From CALXOJ01 sp034120015 (lineage in GTDB: Bacteria > Spirochaetota > Spirochaetia > JAFGXN01): a DNA stretch of 64,000 nucleotides. The translations under genes and the position numbers were made by a program. The notes under the pieces were generated by a model. That model saw only the letters and a program-made list of their open reading frames with translations. It did not search any database and was not told where the DNA came from. The DNA lies in NCBI GenBank assembly GCA_034120015.1, contig JAXEIF010000014.1, positions 1-64,000 on the forward strand, given 5' to 3'. Below, piece after piece: positions 24,133-31,156 of the stretch. Position 1 is the first letter of the stretch. Every line of letters starts with the position of its first letter.

Positions 24133-24837
24133 TCAGACAGTAACATCGGAGCAAAAAGGAATTCCACTCACCGTTCCGTTCCCGCAAAGCAGCCACCGCG
24201 GATGTTCGGTTTCGGCATAAAGCAGATCATGAGTAGATACAATGACAGCCTTTCCGGCTTCCGATGCAGCTTTTGACAGAAGACGGAAAAAGTCTTTTTT
24301 GGCCGCATAATCCAAAAAAGCAGTCGGTTCATCCAAAAGCAGCAGAGGCGTCTGCTGAGCCAATGCCCGGGCCGTCATAATTTTTTGTTTCTCCCCGTCA
24401 CTCAGCGAATCAAAAACACGGTTTCGAAGTGATACCGCTCCGACCGTCTCCAACGCGGCATCGACCGCTTCGCAGTCGGCCGCCGTCAGCCGCCCGCGCC
24501 AGCCGGTATACGGGGCACGGCCCAAAGCCGCCGTCTCGAACGCGGTAAAAAGCCCCATCCCCGGAAACCCGGTCAGCACTACCGCGGCAATCCGCGCCCG
24601 CCGGCCGGGCGTCAGTTTCGTCCAATCTTCCCCATTCCAGAAAATTTCTCCGGAAAGCGGCAACTGCAATCCGGCCAAAGTGCGTAAAACGGTCGATTTT
24701 CCCGCCCCGTTGCGGCCGTAAAGAACGAAGAAATCACCGGGTCGAAAACAGAGTCCGGATGCACTGACAATCCTTTTCTCCCGCCGCCGGTCGCGGTACC
24801 CGAAAACACAGTTACGAATTTCCAAGCCTTCAGTCAT
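24133..24837 (-). CDS. btuD: ABC transporter ATPase, BtuD/FecE type
   Basis: A 234-residue ATPase energising the adjacent permease. Walker A GRNGAGKST, Q-loop region AAVVLTGFPGMGLF, signature LSDGEKQK, Walker B LLLLDEPTAFLD and the switch histidine in VSTHD are all present. The start at 24837 has GGGGAGG six bases upstream; an earlier in-frame ATG lies inside btuC. It overlaps btuC by 8 bases and is the last gene of the cobalamin-riboswitch operon, which supports a B12 substrate. By protein sequence alone it could serve iron-chelate uptake. Confidence 0.85.
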   Translation of the reverse strand: MTEGLEIRNCVFGYRDRRREKRIVSASGLCFRPGDFFVLYGRNGAGKSTVLRTLAGLQLPLSGEIFWNGEDWTKLTPGRRARIAAVVLTGFPGMGLFTAFETAALGRAPYTGWRGRLTAADCEAVDAALETVGAVSLRNRVFDSLSDGEKQKIMTARALAQQTPLLLLDEPTAFLDYAAKKDFFRLLSKAASEAGKAVIVSTHDLLYAETEHPRWLLCGNGTVSGIPFCSDVTV

Positions 24838-25831
24838 CGGTAACCTCCCCGCCTTTTCCCAAAAGTACCGCAAAAACGAACGGCAACCCCAGAAAAGACA
24901 AAACCGGATTCAGAGGCAGAGCCGTCATCCATAACGACGGAATTTTGGCTGACAAATCCGCCGTTACCGTCAGCAATGCTCCGGTCAGCGCGGATGCGGG
25001 AACAAGAATGCGGCTGTCATCTGTGCGGAAAAAAATCATGACAAACCGCGGTGCCGCAATACCGACAAAAGCCACAGGGCCGCAAAACGATGAAACAAAG
25101 GCGGCCGCAACCGATGAGACGGCAACCAGCCCGAACCGCAGACGCCGGACATCGACACCGGCCGAAACGGCATAATCGGCGGACAGTCGATACAAATTCA
25201 GATTTTTTCCGATTCTTACGGCATAAACAAGCGATCCGACTGCAACCGACATCAGCACAACCGACTCCGTCAGCGTCGTCCCCGAAAATGAAGCAAAATT
25301 CCAGGCGAAATACCATTCCCACTCTTCGGGTGAAGAAAAAAAGATCAGCAGCGAAATAACGGCGTTAAGACCGTACCCGATCATCAGTCCCGTCACCAAA
25401 AGTGTGGCTTTTGTCCTCATCCGGACAGACAGAAACGACATAAGAAATGTTACTGCCGCCGCACCGGCAAAAGCGGCCGCCGTGCTCCCCACCATCCAAA
25501 ACCCGCCGCCGGAAACCGTTCCGACAAAACCGCGAAGCAGCAGGGTCACAAGCGCCACCCCGAGCGAGGCACCCGAGTGGATTCCCAATACAAACGGATC
25601 TGCCATCGGATTACGAAAAAAGGACTGCAGTAAAACTCCGGAAACAGCCATTGCCGTGCCGGCGGCAGCTGCCGTTAAAAGACGGGGCAGCCGTATCGAA
25701 AGAAACAGGAAGCGCAACCGTTCTCCGGGAACCGGTTCCGAACCGAATCCGGGAGAAACCGTGCCGAGTAAGAAATGAGCTGCCGAAATCAGCAGCAGCA
25801 TTCCAATCAAAACCGGAAAAATTCTTTTCAT
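24830..25831 (-). CDS. btuC: ABC transporter permease, BtuC/FecCD type
   Basis: A 333-residue permease with about ten membrane spans. Family motifs are RLPRLLTAAAAGTAMAVSGVLLQSFFRNPMADPFVLGIHSGASLG near the N-terminus and CGPVAFVGIAAPRFVMIFF in the coupling region. It imports cobalamin or a similar chelate together with the ATPase and binding protein. It overlaps btuF by 4 bases upstream and btuD by 8 downstream. Confidence 0.9.
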   Translation of the reverse strand: MKRIFPVLIGMLLLISAAHFLLGTVSPGFGSEPVPGERLRFLFLSIRLPRLLTAAAAGTAMAVSGVLLQSFFRNPMADPFVLGIHSGASLGVALVTLLLRGFVGTVSGGGFWMVGSTAAAFAGAAAVTFLMSFLSVRMRTKATLLVTGLMIGYGLNAVISLLIFFSSPEEWEWYFAWNFASFSGTTLTESVVLMSVAVGSLVYAVRIGKNLNLYRLSADYAVSAGVDVRRLRFGLVAVSSVAAAFVSSFCGPVAFVGIAAPRFVMIFFRTDDSRILVPASALTGALLTVTADLSAKIPSLWMTALPLNPVLSFLGLPFVFAVLLGKGGEVTDD

Positions 25832-26943
25832 TTCAGAATCCTGTAAAACCGCACCGGTTCACCGCCGTTCAAAATCGCTTTCAGATCTTCCAAAAGCCAA
25901 TCGGGATGCAGCGGAGAATAATCATAAAATCCGTTAAATCCACGTTCGTCGAGCATCCGATCATTGACGGCAATCCGCGCCGTCTCAAGCGGGGAAAAAT
26001 CTTTCAAACGGGAATCACCGAAAGCGGAAAGTGCCGTTTTGACAAACGACTCCCGACTCCCGTAGGTTCCCGTATGAATCAGCCAGACCGAGGCTCCGGA
26101 AAAGCGGGTAAAGACCGTCTCCAAATCGAGCAGAACGGTTTCCGATGCGGAATCGGACATCGGGTAGTCACCGCCGGCATCCCTTACTGCCGAAGCCATA
26201 AAACTGTCGGCTGACGGCATCCGCCACAATCCGTTAACGGGAAGATGAAACAGCACACGGGGGCGGCCTCCGCCGGGAACAGTCTCCTCCGCCAGTTCCC
26301 GATAACGACGCTCCGTTTCGCGAAAAAGAGCCGCCGCCTCGTCCGCCTTTCCGAAAAAAGCCGCTTCCAACTCCGCCCACCGGGTCCGTCCGAGAATATC
26401 CGGCTCCCGCCAGTCTCCGATCGGAACGGGAACCGCTCCGCAATCGAGGATTTTTCTCAATTCGACCCGGTCACCCGCCGCCGGAGAATAAAAAACGACT
26501 TCCGGACGCAGAGCCGCCAATTTTTCACGATCCAGAACCATCCCGTCAGCCAAAAAAGCAATTTCACCGCGTTCGATTTTTTTTCGGAAAACGGGAATCG
26601 TCGTATAATCACCGTCCATACCGACAACCGTATCGCTCTCTCCGATCTCGTCGAGCAGCACCAGCATGGTCGAGGTGCAGACGGCCACCCGTTTTTGCGG
26701 AACGGACACCCGGAAGCAGAGATCGTCGTTCAGACGGGCGGAAAGCGCTTCGCCGTGATCGCAAAATTCATAGGTAAAAAGCTGTCCGTCGACAGCAATT
26801 TGAGCGGAAACGACACGTCCGTCACGATTTTTTTCGAGACTGAAACCGCGGGCCTGACCGTAACCGGCAAATTCGAAAGTCTTTCCGCAGGAAAGAAATA
26901 TCGGTATCAGAAAAAAAACAGCATATTTTGATCTTTGTTTCAT
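25828..26943 (-). CDS. btuF: Lipoprotein substrate-binding protein, BtuF type
   Basis: A 371-residue lipoprotein: signal peptide MKQRSKYAVFFLIPIFLSC with Cys19, then a class III periplasmic-binding fold. Recognisable segments are KRVAVCTSTMLVLLDEIGESDTVVGM, LAALRPEVVFYSPA, and the central helix region with FFGKADEAAALFRETERRY. It is longer than E. coli BtuF because of an N-terminal domain of about 90 residues before the binding fold. The start was placed before the signal peptide, 2 bases after tonB. Ligand inferred from the riboswitch. Confidence 0.85.
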   Translation of the reverse strand: MKQRSKYAVFFLIPIFLSCGKTFEFAGYGQARGFSLEKNRDGRVVSAQIAVDGQLFTYEFCDHGEALSARLNDDLCFRVSVPQKRVAVCTSTMLVLLDEIGESDTVVGMDGDYTTIPVFRKKIERGEIAFLADGMVLDREKLAALRPEVVFYSPAAGDRVELRKILDCGAVPVPIGDWREPDILGRTRWAELEAAFFGKADEAAALFRETERRYRELAEETVPGGGRPRVLFHLPVNGLWRMPSADSFMASAVRDAGGDYPMSDSASETVLLDLETVFTRFSGASVWLIHTGTYGSRESFVKTALSAFGDSRLKDFSPLETARIAVNDRMLDERGFNGFYDYSPLHPDWLLEDLKAILNGGEPVRFYRILK

Positions 26944-26945
26944 TA

Positions 26946-27563
26946 TCAATCTTCCAAACAGAAAACAAACTTTTTTTCCGTCACAAAACCGCCCTTTCGG
27001 GGAGGAAAATGCCAGCGTGAAATCGCGGAAAGAACCGCACGACGAAACCATTCGTGAGAAGCATGAATCACTTCTGTTTCGGTAACGGCTCCGTCAGACC
27101 CGACAGTCATCCGAACGGTGACAAAGCCTTCGATTCCCTTTCTCCGGGCTGCCGCCGGGTAACCCGGCATCGGTAAAACAACGCCCGCACTGGCCGATAC
27201 AAAATCGATTTGCGGTCGCTGTTCGCCGCTTTGCCCCCCGTCCGCCGAAACCCGGGAAGGAATCTGTCCGCGACCGGTTTCTGTCGTAGCGGGAACGGAA
27301 GCGTTGCTCTCCGTGTTTACGGCCGGCTGCCCGACTGCCGCAACAGCCGGCCGAACAGCTGCCGAAACGGATTGCCGCAACGGCAACTGTTCGGACTTTT
27401 TTTCCCCGTTATTGACGGGAAGAGACGGCAGACGAAGCTCGACCGCGACCGCGGCAGTTTCGAAACGGGTTTCTATCGTAATAAAAACGGCAGCAGTAAA
27501 CAACAGTGCATAAATCAGCAGTGCCCCGCCGAAGGAAAGCGTCCACCGCTCCTTATCATTCAT
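26946..27563 (-). CDS. tonB: TonB family energy transducer
   Basis: A 205-residue TonB: an N-terminal anchor span (about 10-30), a periplasmic linker, and a C-terminal TonB domain with YPAAARRKGIEGFVTVRMTVGSDGAVTETEVIHAS and ISRWHFPP. The linker is short, with little of the Pro-Lys repeat typical of enterics. TonB passes proton-motive force to outer-membrane receptors, so a TonB-dependent receptor must exist; none is encoded in this operon or window, nor are ExbB and ExbD. It overlaps the upstream lipoprotein gene by 8 bases. Confidence 0.9.
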   Translation of the reverse strand: MNDKERWTLSFGGALLIYALLFTAAVFITIETRFETAAVAVELRLPSLPVNNGEKKSEQLPLRQSVSAAVRPAVAAVGQPAVNTESNASVPATTETGRGQIPSRVSADGGQSGEQRPQIDFVSASAGVVLPMPGYPAAARRKGIEGFVTVRMTVGSDGAVTETEVIHASHEWFRRAVLSAISRWHFPPRKGGFVTEKKFVFCLED

Positions 27564-28641
27564 GACTGTTCAACACCGCCGTGCAGGCCGCATCAAAACC
27601 GGCCGATCCGTACGTCTTAAAAGCATCATAAATGATGTGACCGAACGAATCATACATCGCCTCGTATCCGTCGGTATTCCCGCCGCATCCGGGAATATCA
27701 ACCAACCTGAGATACCGAACCCGATTCAGATCCAGCCGCCCGTCAGCCACGGATTCCCGCCCGGCCAGTTCATCCAGGTCGAACAGCGTACCGTATCCGA
27801 GCGGTTTGGCACCGGCCAGTCCGTACACCGAATCGGCAGCTATCTGTCCGCCGTCCGGAATCGGAACTGTTCCTTTCGATACCGAATCGAACCGCTCGAA
27901 ATCGATTCCGTTGCTGCTCACCTCGACAAAAGCCAATTCGGCAAAAACCGAATTCTCATTCGCCGACATTCCGTTTTCAAATACGGCAAAATCGGGCCCC
28001 GGCCCGTTGGCCGCCGGGATTTCCCATTCGATCGTCAGAGAACCGCCGTTTCCCAAAGAAACCACATCATACACAGGATCGGTCACCGCTTCCGAACGGT
28101 GGGCAAACCAACCTCCGAGAACACGGTTTGCATCGGTAAACGATGTCAAATCACTGCCTTTCCGGTATTCGACCACACTTGTCGCCCATCCTTTTGCGGT
28201 AAATGTCCCGGCCTTCACGGTCAGCTGCAACACGGAACCGAAACTTTCCGTAACGATAAAACGGTAACGGGACACCGCCGTTTCCCCAGGCCGTCTGAGG
28301 AAAAGAGAGTAAAGACCCGGCTTATCGGCCGAAAAAGATTCGGCCGTCTGCCAGCGACTGTCCGATACCGAAGGCACAGCGGCATCCGTTCCCGGTATCA
28401 GCACCGTTTCCGCCGTTTCCGAAAAACGGACATTGCGGCCGGGAGGAAGCATCCGACCCGTATAAAAACAACGTACAGGCGAAGCAAAATCGCCGGCAGA
28501 AGAAGGCGGCATAGTCATATAAGCCGATTCGAATAACGGATCGAGCAGCTGTTTTCCGCTTACATCGGGAACCGGATCCGGGTCACAGGAAAAGAAAACA
28601 AAAACAGCAGCCGGTAATAAAAGCAGACAAAATCTGTTCAC
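27556..28641 (-). CDS. Surface lipoprotein of the cobalamin locus, function unknown
   Basis: A 361-residue predicted lipoprotein (lipobox VFFSC, Cys19). The second half holds GPDFAVFENG, FAELAFVEVSSNGIDFERF, GLAGAKPLGYGTLFDLDEL and RYLRLVDIPG, ending in GFDAACTAVLN. From memory, this pattern belongs to a family of uncharacterised cell-surface proteins often found near B12 riboswitches in other phyla; I could not check this. A role in capturing cobalamin at the outer surface is inferred from position only. It overlaps the genes on both sides by 4 and 8 bases. Confidence 0.7.
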   Translation of the reverse strand: MNRFCLLLLPAAVFVFFSCDPDPVPDVSGKQLLDPLFESAYMTMPPSSAGDFASPVRCFYTGRMLPPGRNVRFSETAETVLIPGTDAAVPSVSDSRWQTAESFSADKPGLYSLFLRRPGETAVSRYRFIVTESFGSVLQLTVKAGTFTAKGWATSVVEYRKGSDLTSFTDANRVLGGWFAHRSEAVTDPVYDVVSLGNGGSLTIEWEIPAANGPGPDFAVFENGMSANENSVFAELAFVEVSSNGIDFERFDSVSKGTVPIPDGGQIAADSVYGLAGAKPLGYGTLFDLDELAGRESVADGRLDLNRVRYLRLVDIPGCGGNTDGYEAMYDSFGHIIYDAFKTYGSAGFDAACTAVLNSHE

Positions 28642-29204
28642 TGTTTCTGTTTACGAAAACCTGTCGACGCATAACCGAAATAACCGTTTTTTGCGGTAAT
28701 TTCCCGTTCCGCTTCTTCCGCTGTCCCAAACAGCCGGTTAATATACACATTTTCGTCGGAAGATCCGTTTTTGTATCCCTGCGTAAACACCCACGTTCCG
28801 TCCTTTTTTTGTCCGAAGCGGAAAACATTAAACATTCCCGGCCTGCCCGTACCTTCGTTGTTGCATTCCGTTAACTCGAGAATCATGTATCCGAAATGTC
28901 CGTAACCCGTTCCTTCCGGAAGATTCATCGCCGGTTGCGTTTCTTCACCGTTAAACCGGTCGAAAACAACCTTTCTGACTGTGCCCGTATAGACCGTCTC
29001 CGCCGATTTCTCATCGACACCGCCTTTATACGTTACCGATGTTTCGGAAACGGAATAAATTTCCGTCCACGATCCGAATTCTGACTGCGTCGTCAAAACA
29101 TAAGTTCCCAAGAGCTCTTTTCCCCGGGACGTCATTGTCAGCGGATCACACGCCGCCAGCAACAGAAGGAATACCGAAAGGATTCCCCACTTTCTCTTTT
29201 TCAT
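28638..29204 (-). CDS. Small lipoprotein, first gene of the cobalamin operon
   Basis: A 188-residue predicted lipoprotein (signal MKKRKWGILSVFLLLLAAC, Cys19). The mature part is rich in aromatic and charged residues with short strands (GTYVLTTQSEFGSWTEIYSVSE; NVFRFGQKKDGTWVFTQGY), like a small beta-barrel or lipocalin-type fold. I do not recognise a family. As first gene after the riboswitch it is the most directly controlled by B12. AAGGAG precedes its ATG. Confidence 0.7.
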   Translation of the reverse strand: MKKRKWGILSVFLLLLAACDPLTMTSRGKELLGTYVLTTQSEFGSWTEIYSVSETSVTYKGGVDEKSAETVYTGTVRKVVFDRFNGEETQPAMNLPEGTGYGHFGYMILELTECNNEGTGRPGMFNVFRFGQKKDGTWVFTQGYKNGSSDENVYINRLFGTAEEAEREITAKNGYFGYASTGFRKQKQ

Positions 29205-29253
29205 GAAAACTCCTTTTCGGATCGGAGGTAACGATACGGATACGGCGAATCGA

Positions 29254-29281
29254 TTTTTAACTCAGACCCGAAGTTAAAAAA
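29254..29281 (-). promoter_or_regulatory. Hairpin between riboswitch and first gene (possible expression platform)
   Basis: TTTTTAACT and AGTTAAAAA form a 9-base AT-rich stem around a TCGGGTCTG loop on the reverse strand. No T-run follows, so it is not a classical terminator. It could be part of the switch output or a spacer structure. Confidence 0.35.
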
Positions 29282-29284
29282 TAA

Positions 29285-29426
29285 GAATATGTACCAAAGT
29301 TTCCCGGCTTACGGGCCGTTCGGCGAAGCCTTCCCATCCGAAGACAGTGGCCTGATTTCGCCTCTTCCCGATTACGGTTGCGGGTCAGCGCGGGATTTAC
29401 ACCCGACTTCCATTGAAATACACCTG
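29285..29426 (-). ncRNA. Cobalamin riboswitch
   Basis: On the reverse strand the core reads TGGAAGTCGGGTG, AAATCCCGCGCTGACCCGC, AACCGTAA, then GAGGCGAAATCAGGCCACTGTC and GGGAAGG. These are the conserved GGAAG..GGTG, AATCCCGC..GACCCGC and the B12 box GCCACTG. It is placed directly after the promoter and upstream of the B12 uptake genes. Boundaries are approximate. Confidence 0.93.
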
Positions 29427-29455
29427 ATTATACAAAATCGAAAGCGGTTTGACAA
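29427..29455 (-). promoter_or_regulatory. Promoter of the cobalamin uptake operon
   Basis: TTGTCA (29450-29455), 17-base spacer, TATAAT (29427-29432); transcription would begin at the first bases of the riboswitch. Confidence 0.8.
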
Positions 29456-29482
29456 CCCACCGAATTTTCCGTCAAAAAGCAC

Positions 29483-29511
29483 TTCCTTTTCCGCGCTTTT
29501 CGTGTCATAAT
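29483..29511 (+). promoter_or_regulatory. Promoter of the TPR protein, leaderless configuration
   Basis: TTCCTT (29483-29488, weak), 17-base spacer, CATAAT (29506-29511), 5 bases to the ATG at 29517. Confidence 0.45.
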
Positions 29512-29516
29512 AAGAT

Positions 29517-29987
29517 ATGAACAACAGTCAGGTATTTCAGAAAAACCATACAAAAGCCTGTTCTCTGATGGAAAAACGGAAATATGCCAAAGCTGTTCCC
29601 TATCTGTTGACTGCTCTGGAAGCGGTTCCCAACCATCCGGTTGTTTTATCCAATCTGGCAACATCTTACTATGAGGCAGGCGCCCTCGACGAAGCGGCAC
29701 GCACAGTCTCTCAGGCCGAATTTCTGGGCATCAAAACAGCGGAACTCAACAATGTTGCCGGTCTGATCGAACTGAAACGGCAGCAATATACAAAGGCGCT
29801 CGAACTGTTTTACGAAGCCGTCAGAAAAGAACCCCGGATTTCCGTTTATCACAACCATCTGGGGGTTGCTCTTTTTAAGCTGAAAAAATATCCGCACGCT
29901 TACAACGAATTCAAAACCGCAGTCAGTCTGGATCCGTCCAATAAAGAAGCCCGCCGCAATCTCGATGACTGCGAGGAATTCATCTGA
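29517..29987 (+). CDS. Tetratricopeptide repeat protein
   Basis: A 156-residue protein made almost wholly of four TPR units (for example YAKAVPYLLTALEAVPNHPVVLSNLATSYYEAGALDEAARTV and VYHNHLGVALFKLKKYPHAYNEFKTAVSLDPSN). There is no signal peptide, so it is cytoplasmic and likely a scaffold or adaptor. It is monocistronic, divergent from the B12 operon. Partner unknown. Confidence 0.85.
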   Translation: MNNSQVFQKNHTKACSLMEKRKYAKAVPYLLTALEAVPNHPVVLSNLATSYYEAGALDEAARTVSQAEFLGIKTAELNNVAGLIELKRQQYTKALELFYEAVRKEPRISVYHNHLGVALFKLKKYPHAYNEFKTAVSLDPSNKEARRNLDDCEEFI

Positions 29988-30013
29988 AAGCCGGAATCCT
30001 GTTACGGATTAAA

Positions 30014-31156
30014 TCACTTTCCGCTGTGTTGCGTCACACCCGGATAGGAAATTCCGAACACAATCTGAAGAAGGTGGTCCCAGGTCTGCCGATCGAAATT
30101 ATGCGCTCCCCAGTAAGAAGCCGACAGGGTATAGGTTTTTGCGGCACGCAGCAGCTCTCCGTCGACGGTAATCGGTTTTGTTTTAAAGACAAAAGCGGCT
30201 GTTGATTTGAATCCCAGAAGATTGACATTCCTGTAGGGCGGAAGATTGTGAAAAAACCAGGTCGGAGCCAATGTCAGACGAACAATATCTTTTAATCCCG
30301 CTCTGACACCGACAGATTCTTCCAAATAATATTCTGTCTCCGATCCTCCGTCGGGATACGAAGTACTGTCGAAATAAAAATCGTTGTAAACAGTCAGCGT
30401 ATATCCGTTTGCCTTTATTTCGGGATGCGCCTGAAAAAATTCATAACCGACGGACATGAGCGTTTCCGTTTCGAACGAAGAAAGACCGGCCGCCTTACGT
30501 GTAAAAAAAGGCAACAGTCTCTGTTCAAGAGACCAGTTTAACCCGGGCATTCCGGAACCTTCCAGTAAAGTCCGGAATGCAAGACGATGTTTGAAACTGT
30601 TCCAATTCGACTGATCGAAACGGTATTCCAGCCCGAAAAGCAGATCCAAATCATCGGAAAAAGAGAAGCGGTTATCCCAACCGACCCCGTATCGGTTCCG
30701 GTAAAGAAAACCGCCCTCATCCGGCTTTTCGGCATCATAAATATTGCGCAGGTGAATGTTCAGATAAGTATAAACAACGACGGTATACAAATCCGAAGGC
30801 ATCATTGTAAAGTTCAGACGAAAAGTATCCCGATTAAGCATTTTATCGTTGTACAGGAAAAGCGGGTTAAACCCGACTTTGTCATCGACAAATTTCAGCA
30901 CACCCTCGAAATTTAACGACCACGAAAAACGCCACGGCAGCCCGGCGGCAACAACAGACGGCTTCGTTTCCGCTACAGAAACCGCAGCCGGCGCATCGGA
31001 CATCATTTCGGCGGAATCCGCTGCAATACCGTCGGTTACCGCTTCGATCTCATCCTCACTCCGAAGCGAATCCGATTCCGTATCCTCAGCCGGTAAAATC
31101 ATCGCGTGAAAAAATAACAACAGAATACAGAAAAAAGTCGGACGCTTGCGAATCAT
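30014..31156 (-). CDS. Predicted outer-membrane beta-barrel protein, paralogue A
   Basis: A 380-residue exported protein: signal peptide MIRKRPTFFCILLLFFHAMILPA, an acidic Ser/Glu/Ala-rich stretch to about 75, then alternating aromatic strands to the C-terminus. The segments NPLFLYNDKMLNRDTFRLNF and YWGAHNFDRQTWDHLLQ recur in the protein encoded at 34261-35484, so the two are paralogues. The aromatic beta pattern suggests an outer-membrane barrel. Its ATG overlaps the stop of the hexosaminidase gene (TGATG), so the two are co-translated. Confidence 0.65.
   Translation of the reverse strand: MIRKRPTFFCILLLFFHAMILPAEDTESDSLRSEDEIEAVTDGIAADSAEMMSDAPAAVSVAETKPSVVAAGLPWRFSWSLNFEGVLKFVDDKVGFNPLFLYNDKMLNRDTFRLNFTMMPSDLYTVVVYTYLNIHLRNIYDAEKPDEGGFLYRNRYGVGWDNRFSFSDDLDLLFGLEYRFDQSNWNSFKHRLAFRTLLEGSGMPGLNWSLEQRLLPFFTRKAAGLSSFETETLMSVGYEFFQAHPEIKANGYTLTVYNDFYFDSTSYPDGGSETEYYLEESVGVRAGLKDIVRLTLAPTWFFHNLPPYRNVNLLGFKSTAAFVFKTKPITVDGELLRAAKTYTLSASYWGAHNFDRQTWDHLLQIVFGISYPGVTQHSGK

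Noticed and set aside
29254..29281. Intrinsic terminator of the cobalamin riboswitch
   Set aside because: The stem is AT-rich and lacks a following T-run; recorded only as a hairpin.
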